From: Chloroflexota bacterium
GTDB lineage: Bacteria; Chloroflexota; Dormibacteria; CF-121
Assembly (NCBI GenBank): GCA_005889395.1
Contig: VBFX01000194.1
Span: forward strand, 1-6,670
Direction: 5' to 3'
DNA: 6,670 nucleotides
Under the pieces are notes generated by a model that ran no database searches, was not told where the DNA came from, and saw only the letters and a list, made by a program, of their open reading frames with translations. Made by a program: the position numbers and the translations under genes. Position 1 is the stretch's first letter, and each line of letters begins with the position of its first letter. Positions 1-4,891 of the stretch are shown here, piece by piece.

Positions 1-105
1 GGTCGGTGCGACGACGAGCTGGCGGGCGTACGCCAGCACCAGCACCGCCGTGAAGACCACGAACAGCCGCTGCCGGCGCCGAATGCCGCGCTCCGCGGCC
101 GTCAT
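1..105 (-). CDS. Partial membrane protein, N-terminal 35 residues only
   Basis: Reading leftwards from an ATG at 105-103 there are 35 open codons to the window edge. The start overlaps the stop of the upstream gene as ATGA, so the two are probably translationally coupled and co-transcribed. The visible N-terminus is basic (RGIRRRQR, residues 6-13), followed by a hydrophobic stretch (LFVVFTAVLVLAYA, residues 14-27). This looks like a first transmembrane helix or uncleaved signal anchor with a cytoplasmic N-terminus. Codon third positions are strongly G/C, as in the neighbouring genes. The rest lies outside the window, so the family cannot be named. Linkage to a GT-C-like membrane protein makes another polytopic envelope protein the most likely guess, but this is only inference. 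Confidence 0.6.
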   Translation of the reverse strand, partial: MTAAERGIRRRQRLFVVFTAVLVLAYARQLVVAPT

Positions 106-1733
106 TCACGTGCGGCGGCGGCGTAGGCTCGGTTCGCCGGGGTGTCGCGCATCATGATGGTCGCCTTGTCGAACGTCTTGAGCTCAAACCAGCCGGGCAC
201 TCCAGGCGCGTTGTGGATCTGCCGGAGCTCGGTGATGATCGGATCGTTGGAGTGGAAGATCACCCAGTTGATCTGGTAGCGCTCGAAGAGCTGAGCCTGG
301 TCTAAGCCGAGCGACTGCAGATGGTCGTAATCACGCAACAACTGGTCGCCATCGAGAGCCGCGTCGCCGAAGATGAAAACCGGCTGCGTGGTGCGCCGCG
401 CGTCCAGGCGGAAAATCAGGTAGCCACCCCAGCCGTAGACGTTGAGCATGTGGCCGGGAGGCGGGTGCTGCACGAGGAAGTCCGCCGCCTTGATGGGGAA
501 GTCGCGGGCCATCAGCTTGCCATCGACGCGCTGCACCAGGCTCGGTACGCTGGCGGCGGCCACGATCGCGAGGACGAGAGCGATCAGGAGGACATTGAGG
601 GCGAAGGTCACCGGCGTGGTCTTCGGCACGCGCCGCGGCCAGCGGAGCGAGATGCGCTCCCGTGCCTGCTGGGTGTAGTCGGCCAGCGCCGGGACGCTGA
701 CCAGCATGAAGAATGACAGGTTGCGCACCGAGTGCAGGGCCAGGCCGAGGCCGACCAACAGCAGAAGGAACTGCCGCGGTTCGATGCGGCGGGCGAGCGC
801 CAGCCCCCCGATGATCAGGAAGATCATGGCCTCGAACGCCCAGATCTGGGACATCTGGAAGTTCGGGGAGAACCACTCGACGATCAGGCGCTGCTGCTCG
901 GGGCTACCACCGGTCTGGAATGGATACAGATAGATGTCCCAACCGTTGGGATTGACGATGGCGACCGCGACCGAGGCGGCGAGGATGGCGGCCATGGCCC
1001 GCAGGCGAGGGAGCGGCATCGCCCCGCGACGCCGCACCAGGTAGCGCACGCCTTCCACGAACAGCGCGATCCCGAGGATCGCATAGCCGAGCACGAAGCC
1101 GGCGTGCAGATTGACCCAGAGCAGCATGATGGCGGGCAGCAGGTAGAGCGCGCGGCTGCGGCCCTCGCAAAACCGCTTGACCCACAGATAGGTCAGCGCA
1201 CTCAGCGCGAAGGTGATCATCTGGATGCGGGGGCCCCAGATGGGATTCGCGGCCGCCACGCCGAGGGCGAGCGCGAGCCCGGCGATCACGAAGTTCACCC
1301 GCCGGTCGATCGCCCGATAGACGAGGAGGAAGCCCGTGGCGGTGACGGCGCCGAAGAACAGGCTCACCAGCGGTAAGCGCCCGATCGCATAGAGGGCCGA
1401 CATCAGGACCTCACTCAGCCATTCGTGGGTGATCCAGCGGTGATCGTGGACGGTAAAGGTGAAGAGATCCTGGTGGGGCACGGCGTGGTGGCTCAGGATC
1501 CAGTTTCCGGTCGTGAGATGCCACCAGAAATCCGGGTCGGTGACCGGCTGAATGGCGGCGATCAGCATGGTGAGGAAGATGGCGATGGTGAAGAAGTGCG
1601 GAAGGTCGAGCCAGCGGATGGCTCGGCTCAACCACCGGTCGGGGCCCGGCTGGAGTGGGGACGGGGCTTTGGAACGGGCCAGGGTTGCCAATCTACAGGA
1701 CGAAGGGGATGAGCCGGCGGGTACGCCGGGCAT
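102..1733 (-). CDS. Polytopic membrane protein of GT-C-like (glycosyltransferase-39-type) organisation, function unknown
   Basis: The 543-residue product has roughly ten hydrophobic segments, starting at about residues 45-62. The first extracytoplasmic loop carries acidic and aromatic residues (DPDFWWHL at 66-73, then WITHEWLSE at 100-108). This layout recalls GT-C glycosyltransferases, where an acidic residue in that loop helps catalysis. After the last helix (about 376-397) there is a soluble tail of about 140 residues with NVYGWGGYLIFRL (431-443) and a FGDAALDGD segment (455-463), a combination I associate with a widespread uncharacterised bacterial membrane family. The ATG at 1733 overlaps the upstream methyltransferase gene by 41 bases and has a close GAGG. 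A TTG at 1691-1689, one base after that gene's stop, would give 529 residues and cannot be excluded. No substrate can be assigned; a lipid-linked sugar transferase is only a structural guess. Confidence 0.8.
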   Translation of the reverse strand: MPGVPAGSSPSSCRLATLARSKAPSPLQPGPDRWLSRAIRWLDLPHFFTIAIFLTMLIAAIQPVTDPDFWWHLTTGNWILSHHAVPHQDLFTFTVHDHRWITHEWLSEVLMSALYAIGRLPLVSLFFGAVTATGFLLVYRAIDRRVNFVIAGLALALGVAAANPIWGPRIQMITFALSALTYLWVKRFCEGRSRALYLLPAIMLLWVNLHAGFVLGYAILGIALFVEGVRYLVRRRGAMPLPRLRAMAAILAASVAVAIVNPNGWDIYLYPFQTGGSPEQQRLIVEWFSPNFQMSQIWAFEAMIFLIIGGLALARRIEPRQFLLLLVGLGLALHSVRNLSFFMLVSVPALADYTQQARERISLRWPRRVPKTTPVTFALNVLLIALVLAIVAAASVPSLVQRVDGKLMARDFPIKAADFLVQHPPPGHMLNVYGWGGYLIFRLDARRTTQPVFIFGDAALDGDQLLRDYDHLQSLGLDQAQLFERYQINWVIFHSNDPIITELRQIHNAPGVPGWFELKTFDKATIMMRDTPANRAYAAAARE

Positions 1734-2358
1734 AGGCCTCGTACTGCGGGTACGTGCTGCGCAGGACCCGCTCCTCGAAATAGGTGCGGGCCAGCTGCGC
1801 GCCGAGAAACACGGCGAACACCACCGCGTGCAGGCTGACGACGGTCGGCAACACGAGGCCGAAGCCGGCGAGGATCTCTCCCAGGTAGATCGGGTGCCGA
1901 GCCAGCCGGTAAGGACCGCTGGTCACCAGGCCCCGCGCCTCGGGGACGATGCTGAACCGCCGACCGAGATAGCTCAACGAGTACAGAGCCCAGGTGATGC
2001 CACACGCGAGGCACATATCGCTGCCCGCCAGCACCCAGATGTCGCTGCTGCGGCCCTGGCCCGGAATCAAGAAGAGCCCGTAGAGGACGAAGCTACCGAC
2101 CAGCGCCGCGGCGATCGCCACCGGGTTGTGATCGCGGGCGATGGCCTTGCTGCGGATCGCGTAGATGACCACCAGGAACGCGAAGAAGGCGACGGTGAGG
2201 AGACGGTTGAGCAGGTACATCACCTGCGTCCGGTCAAGGCCGCCGTGGGAGGCGTTCTGGACGCCGGCGAAGGCGAGCTCCGTCTGAATCGCCACCAGGA
2301 AGCCAAAGACGCCGATGGGCAGCGCCCGTCCGATGATGAAGGACGCCCTGTCATTCAT
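1693..2358 (-). CDS. Isoprenylcysteine carboxyl methyltransferase-like (ICMT/PEMT-type) integral membrane methyltransferase
   Basis: The 221-residue protein has about five hydrophobic segments (near 8-30, 50-67, 79-98, 109-130 and 162-190). The C-terminal half holds the family signature: GPYRLARHPIYLGE at 148-161, then EERVLRSTYPQYEAYARRTRRLIP at 195-218 (EER, the YPxY pair and the RRLIP ending are the diagnostic parts). In characterised ICMT-type enzymes the RHP and following glutamate region binds S-adenosylmethionine at the membrane interface. Bacterial members rarely have known substrates; small molecules, isoprenoids or lipid head groups are possible. The ATG at 2358 is the only good start, since an in-frame stop lies 42 bases upstream. 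No convincing Shine-Dalgarno precedes it. It is the first gene of the leftward unit, and the next gene starts inside its end. Confidence 0.85.
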   Translation of the reverse strand: MNDRASFIIGRALPIGVFGFLVAIQTELAFAGVQNASHGGLDRTQVMYLLNRLLTVAFFAFLVVIYAIRSKAIARDHNPVAIAAALVGSFVLYGLFLIPGQGRSSDIWVLAGSDMCLACGITWALYSLSYLGRRFSIVPEARGLVTSGPYRLARHPIYLGEILAGFGLVLPTVVSLHAVVFAVFLGAQLARTYFEERVLRSTYPQYEAYARRTRRLIPFVL

Positions 2359-2468
2359 CTGGTATGGAGATTCAGCGTGAATTCGCCGATTTTCCTGCTA
2401 TCATTGGGCCGCCAAACGGGGCTCCAGCCAGAAAGCGTCCGCCTTTTCCATAGTCCTAGTAGTCCTAT
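2359..2468. promoter_or_regulatory. Divergent intergenic region between methyltransferase and kinase genes
   Basis: This 110-base gap must hold promoters for both directions. On the plus strand CATAGT at 2449-2454 matches four of six bases of the -10 consensus and would place a start near 2461, leaving a leader of about eight bases before the kinase ATG. No -35-like hexamer lies at the right distance. On the minus strand I see no convincing -10/-35 pair. Neither gene has a clear Shine-Dalgarno. The promoter role rests on geometry, not on strong motifs. Confidence 0.4.
2451..2468 (+). repeat. Tandem 9-bp direct repeat abutting the kinase start codon
   Basis: TAGTCCTAG at 2451-2459 is followed immediately by TAGTCCTAT at 2460-2468, an 8-of-9 identical duplication ending one base before the ATG at 2469. 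It fills exactly the space where a Shine-Dalgarno would normally sit, and neither copy resembles AGGAGG. The second copy supplies the in-frame TAG (2460-2462) that fixes the 5' limit of the kinase reading frame. Confidence 0.6.
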
Positions 2469-3554
2469 ATGAGTGCGATCCAGGCCACGGATGAGACCTT
2501 CGATCCATTCGTGTTGATTCACCAGTCGGTCACCGCCCGCCTCCAGATTGTCGAGGTTGAGCTGGAGACGGCTGAGACGAAATCGCGGGAGCTGGAGGCG
2601 TCTCTGGAGCAGGTCCGGGACCAGGCCGAGGAGTCACGGGTTGTGGAAAAGCACCTGCTCAACAACCTCAAGCAGTTCTCGCCGTCGGAGGTCCAGGAGA
2701 CCTTCGCCAACATTCGCGAGACGCAGCTCAGCGTGGAGCGAGTCCAGCTGGAGTACGAGTTCCTCACCGCCCGCCGCGCCGAGCTCAAAGACCAGGGGCA
2801 GTTCCTGCGGTCCGCCAGCCAGATCCTGGCCGACCTCCAGCGGATGTATGGCGAAAATGGCAGTCCGCCGACGGCCGCCGAAGGCGACAAGCAGTTTCGC
2901 GACGCGTCGCGCCAGGTGTTCCAAATCATCGAAGAGGAGCGGATGCGCATCGCTCGCGACATGCACGACGGGCCGGCCCAGTCGATGGCCAACCTCGTGC
3001 TCCAGGCGGAGATCCTGGAGCGGCTGCTCGACCGCAATCCGAAGCAGCTGGTGACCGAGCTGGCGGAATTCAAGAACAGCGTTCGCAATGCCCTCGAGGA
3101 AACGCGCCAGCTGATCTTCGACCTGCGGCCGATGACGCTCGACGACCTCGGCCTGGTCCCGACCTTGCGAAAGTTCATCAAGGAGTACGGCGATCGCTAC
3201 GGTCTGGCCACCCGTTTCAACGTGGTCGGCCAGGAGCGCCGCTTGCCGGGCAACACCGAGGGCGTCCTCTTTCGCATCATCCAGGAGGCCCTCACCAACG
3301 TCCACAAGCATGCGCGGGCGAAGATGGCGGAGGTCACCATGAACCTGCAACCGTCCCGCGTCTCGGTGACGGTCAAGGATGACGGTCAGGGATTCGATGT
3401 CGCCCGCACCGAGGCCAACCTGCACAAGAACAAGAACCTGGGACTGCTCTCGATGCGCGAGCGCGCCGAACTGGAGAAGGGCACGCTCGAGATTCGCTCG
3501 CAACCGGGCCGGGGCACCGAGGTAAAGGTCGAAATCGCGCTGCCCAAGCGCTAG
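2469..3554 (+). CDS. Cytoplasmic DegS-type sensor histidine kinase (HisKA_3 + HATPase_c)
   Basis: The 361-residue kinase has no hydrophobic segment, so it is cytoplasmic. Residues 20-125 form a long charged coiled coil resembling the sensor domain of Bacillus DegS (NLKQFSPSEVQETFANI at 66-82). The HisKA_3 dimerisation domain holds the phospho-acceptor H166 in RDMHDGPAQ. D167 and Q171 form the DxxxQ motif linked to phosphatase activity in this family, so it may both phosphorylate and dephosphorylate its partner. The ATP-binding domain is complete: N box QEALTNVHKHA (272-282), G1 DDGQGF (304-309), G2 GLLSMRERAE (325-334) and G3 GRGT (347-350). No response regulator with a DNA-binding domain is adjacent. 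The only receiver in the window is fused to CpaE downstream, making it a candidate partner. The ATG at 2469 is the first in-frame start after a stop and lacks a Shine-Dalgarno. Confidence 0.93.
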   Translation: MSAIQATDETFDPFVLIHQSVTARLQIVEVELETAETKSRELEASLEQVRDQAEESRVVEKHLLNNLKQFSPSEVQETFANIRETQLSVERVQLEYEFLTARRAELKDQGQFLRSASQILADLQRMYGENGSPPTAAEGDKQFRDASRQVFQIIEEERMRIARDMHDGPAQSMANLVLQAEILERLLDRNPKQLVTELAEFKNSVRNALEETRQLIFDLRPMTLDDLGLVPTLRKFIKEYGDRYGLATRFNVVGQERRLPGNTEGVLFRIIQEALTNVHKHARAKMAEVTMNLQPSRVSVTVKDDGQGFDVARTEANLHKNKNLGLLSMRERAELEKGTLEIRSQPGRGTEVKVEIALPKR

Positions 3555-3576
3555 GTCTCGCCCTGCGGGGCTCGTG

Positions 3577-3611
3577 GTAACAGCGTTCGCAACCTAGGCG
3601 ATCCCTGTTAC
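3577..3611. promoter_or_regulatory. 35-bp imperfect dyad upstream of the pilin gene
   Basis: GTAACAG at 3577-3583 is the exact reverse complement of CTGTTAC at 3605-3611. Inside, TCGC at 3587-3590 mirrors GCGA at 3598-3601, with three unpaired bases between the arms on each side and a seven-base centre. No T-run follows, so it is not a normal terminator. It lies 113 bases upstream of the pilin ATG in a gene-free stretch, and could be a regulator-binding site or an RNA hairpin at the end of the kinase transcript. Confidence 0.45.
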
Positions 3612-3654
3612 GGAGTCGTCAAAAGTTCTTAGCCGTTCCTCTGCCCAGGATTCG

Positions 3655-3683
3655 TTGATTTGATCGCGGACCGGTGTGAAACT
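3655..3683 (+). promoter_or_regulatory. flp: Weak promoter candidate for the pilin gene
   Basis: TTGATT at 3655-3660 could serve as a -35. Seventeen bases later, GAAACT at 3678-3683 is a poor -10 (three of six consensus bases) but is preceded by TGT, an extended -10 element. The predicted start near 3690 would leave a leader of about 34 bases that includes the strong ribosome binding site. This is the best pair I find between 3555 and 3723, but it is not a strong match, and kinase read-through or another sigma factor is possible. Confidence 0.25.
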
Positions 3684-3706
3684 GGGTTCTGTTCGATCTG
3701 CTCCAC

Positions 3707-3716
3707 AAGGAGGTGA
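3707..3716 (+). promoter_or_regulatory. flp: Very strong ribosome binding site of the Flp pilin
   Basis: AAGGAGGTGA is a full ten-base complement of the usual 16S rRNA 3' end and lies seven bases upstream of the ATG at 3724. It shows that translation starts there and not at the in-frame GTG at 3676, whose extra 16 codons would include the Shine-Dalgarno itself. It fits a highly expressed structural subunit. Confidence 0.9.
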
Positions 3717-3723
3717 AACTAGC

Positions 3724-3903
3724 ATGTTGACCAACCTTTATCTCAAGCTTCGCGCTCTGCTCAACCGTGAGGAAGGGCAGGGTATGGTCGAGTACGCCCT
3801 TATCCTCGTCTTGATCGCGGTGGTCGTGATCGTAGTCCTGATCATCCTCGGCAACCAGGTCAAGAACGTCTTCTGCAACATCTCGGGCGGCCTGGGCCAG
3901 TAA
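3724..3903 (+). CDS. flp: Flp/Fap-type (type IVc) pilin precursor
   Basis: The 59-residue prepilin has a leader of 18 residues ending NREEG, with the cleavage glycine at G18. Mature numbering then starts QGMVEYALIL, giving the conserved E5-Y6 pair (E23 and Y24 of the precursor) of Flp pilins. Family knowledge says a prepilin peptidase (TadV/CpaA) cuts after this glycine; that gene is not in the window. Residues 25-42 form the hydrophobic helix that packs in the filament core and holds the subunit in the membrane before assembly. The predicted mature pilin is only 41 residues, ending VFCNISGGLGQ with a single cysteine (C51). The start follows an excellent Shine-Dalgarno. A terminator directly downstream suggests a short, abundant, separate transcript, typical for the major subunit of a Tad locus. 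Confidence 0.95.
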   Translation: MLTNLYLKLRALLNREEGQGMVEYALILVLIAVVVIVVLIILGNQVKNVFCNISGGLGQ

Positions 3904-3928
3904 GCCCTTTTCGTTCTTGGGAGCAACA

Positions 3929-3964
3929 AGAGAGAGCCTGCGCAAGTGGGCTCTCTTTCTTTTT
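3929..3964 (+). terminator. Factor-independent terminator after flp
   Basis: AGAGAGCC at 3931-3938 pairs with GGCTCTCT at 3949-3956, extended by a G-T wobble and an A-T pair outside and a T-G wobble inside. The loop is eight to ten bases, and a T-rich run TTCTTTT (3957 onward) follows. It starts about 25 bases after the pilin stop and should limit read-through into cpaB, giving more pilin than assembly factors. Confidence 0.85.
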
Positions 3965-3968
3965 CCGG

Positions 3969-3978
3969 CTTGCGCAAG
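3969..3978. repeat. Perfect 10-bp palindrome CTTGCGCAAG in the cpaB leader
   Basis: CTTGCGCAAG is its own reverse complement. Its core TGCGCAAG also occurs in the terminator loop just upstream (3939-3946), 32 bases away. It lies between the flp terminator and cpaB, where a cpaB promoter or operator would be expected. The remainder of this gap (3979-4048) holds no convincing gene or promoter. Confidence 0.4.
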
Positions 3979-4048
3979 GAAGGGCGCTCGCCGATAGATA
4001 CATGACCCGAAGGAGCGTCACGCCTTGGAGCGAGGGCGCCGAGTTTTC

Positions 4049-4057
4049 AGGAGGTGA
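4049..4057 (+). promoter_or_regulatory. cpaB: Strong ribosome binding site that sets the cpaB start at TTG
   Basis: AGGAGGTGA at 4049-4057 is followed five bases later by an in-frame TTG at 4063-4065. An upstream in-frame GTG at 4054 is part of this Shine-Dalgarno itself and cannot be initiated from it. The TTG is therefore the likely start. Confidence 0.85.
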
Positions 4058-4062
4058 GTCGA

Positions 4063-4809
4063 TTGGCGACGGAGGTTAAGCCGAAGAGCAACCGCATCCT
4101 CTTGATCTTCGGTGTTTTCCTTGCCATTGTGGCGTTTGGAGGGGCCTTGCTCGTTGGCAGAACCTCGGGCGGCAATATCGCGGTTGGAGGATCGAAGAAT
4201 GTGCCGGCGGTCGTGGCGTTGAAGGACATCCCGGCATCGACCCAGATCACGGCGGACATGGTCACCGTGCAGCAGTTCTCAGCGGACCAGGCGCCGCCCT
4301 ACGCGTTCCGGGCCAAGGACCTTGTCGTCGGCAAGTTCGCTGCGATCCCGATCCATACGGGCACGGCGATCATCGACTACGACGTCGTTAGCGACGTCAG
4401 CGGTGTGCAGCCGGCGAAGCAGGCGTTCCTGCCTATCCCCGCCGGGATGGTCGCCGTACAGATCCCGACCGGTGAGCTCGTCGGCGTGGGCGGGTACATC
4501 CAGCCCGACGACCGAATCGACGTCCTCGTCAGCTATCAGCCAAAGGGTGCCCCGCAGGCCGTGACCAAGACCAGCTTTACCAACCTCCACGTGATTCGTG
4601 TTGGCCCGGCCGGCGGTGCCAACACCCGTGGGATCAGCTCCAGCCTGACCGTCATCGTAACCCTCAAGCAGGCCGAGGACTTGAAGTGGGCGCTGGACAA
4701 CACCAACTACAAATTCCTGCTCAAGTCGGTCAAGGACTACGATGTCCCCGACCCGGACACCAGCGCGACCACGATGGACAGCTTCACCAGTACGTATCGC
4801 ATCCGCTAG
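4063..4809 (+). CDS. cpaB: Tad pilus assembly protein CpaB/RcpC (SAF domain)
   Basis: From the TTG start the protein has 248 residues. A short basic N-terminus (KPKSNR, 6-11) precedes a single transmembrane helix at about 12-32, so the rest is extracytoplasmic. A SAF domain follows at about 47-108 (VPAVVALKDIPAST, and later LVVGKFAAIPIHTGT). Then comes the RcpC/CpaB domain from about 120 (LPIPAGMVAVQI, then DRIDVLVSY). CpaB proteins help build the envelope channel of Tad pili, and their SAF domain is suspected of binding cell-wall glycans. In diderms CpaB works with the secretin CpaC, but no secretin gene follows here, so this one probably acts without it. The gene lies between two terminators, suggesting its own promoter or controlled read-through from flp. 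Codon use matches the neighbours. A GTG at 4054 would add three residues and is unlikely. Confidence 0.92.
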   Translation: MATEVKPKSNRILLIFGVFLAIVAFGGALLVGRTSGGNIAVGGSKNVPAVVALKDIPASTQITADMVTVQQFSADQAPPYAFRAKDLVVGKFAAIPIHTGTAIIDYDVVSDVSGVQPAKQAFLPIPAGMVAVQIPTGELVGVGGYIQPDDRIDVLVSYQPKGAPQAVTKTSFTNLHVIRVGPAGGANTRGISSSLTVIVTLKQAEDLKWALDNTNYKFLLKSVKDYDVPDPDTSATTMDSFTSTYRIR

Positions 4810-4829
4810 GACCCATATCCGGAAAAACG

Positions 4830-4858
4830 TTGACAGGCTCCCCGCGAAATCGGAAGAT
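4830..4858 (+). promoter_or_regulatory. cpaE: Candidate sigma70-type promoter for cpaE inside the cpaB terminator
   Basis: TTGACA at 4830-4835 is a perfect -35. After 17 bases GAAGAT (4853-4858) matches three -10 positions, including A2 and T6. Transcription would begin near 4865, within the right arm of the terminator hairpin, so the new RNA would lack the left arm and could not fold the terminator. Only about 27 bases then precede the cpaE ATG. The -10 is weak, so this remains a candidate. Confidence 0.4.
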
Positions 4859-4877
4859 TTCGCGGGGTGCTTTCTTT
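4837..4877 (+). terminator. Strong terminator after cpaB, with GNRA tetraloop
   Basis: The left arm 4840-4851 pairs over 12 uninterrupted base pairs with 4856-4867, closing on a GGAA tetraloop (4852-4855). Beyond one T-T mismatch, two more pairs (4837-4838 with 4869-4870) extend the stem. TTTCTTT at 4871-4877 follows at once. It ends 14 bases before the cpaE start, so cpaE either needs a promoter overlapping this element or depends on read-through. Confidence 0.9.
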
Positions 4878-4891
4878 AACGAGATGATCAG

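Noticed and set aside
2364..2453. A 29-residue plus-strand ORF (MEIQREFADF...) in the divergent intergenic region
   Set aside because: It has no Shine-Dalgarno and no domain, and it would occupy the likely promoter region. Nothing supports translation.
1552..2472. A 306-codon plus-strand open frame antisense to the methyltransferase and the start of the GT-C-like gene
   Set aside because: Its product is charged low-complexity sequence with no domain. It lies opposite two genes with clear membrane topology and family motifs, a typical GC-rich shadow frame.
2634..3503. A 289-codon minus-strand open frame inside the kinase gene
   Set aside because: It mirrors the kinase, whose motifs are complete, and its translation shows no recognisable domain.
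3560..3571. Small GCCC/GGGC hairpin just after the kinase stop as a terminator
   Set aside because: Its stem is only four base pairs and no T-run follows.
3676..3723. GTG start giving a 75-residue pilin
   Set aside because: The added 16 codons include the AAGGAGGTGA ribosome binding site, and the ATG at 3724 gives a normal Flp leader length.
3970..4000. TTGCGC ... TAGATA as a cpaB promoter
   Set aside because: The spacing is 19 bases and both hexamers match poorly, so it is not separable from chance.
4002..4079. A 25-residue ORF overlapping the cpaB start in another frame
   Set aside because: It has no ribosome binding site, and its frame covers the cpaB Shine-Dalgarno and first codons. 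A leader peptide cannot be argued from this sequence alone.
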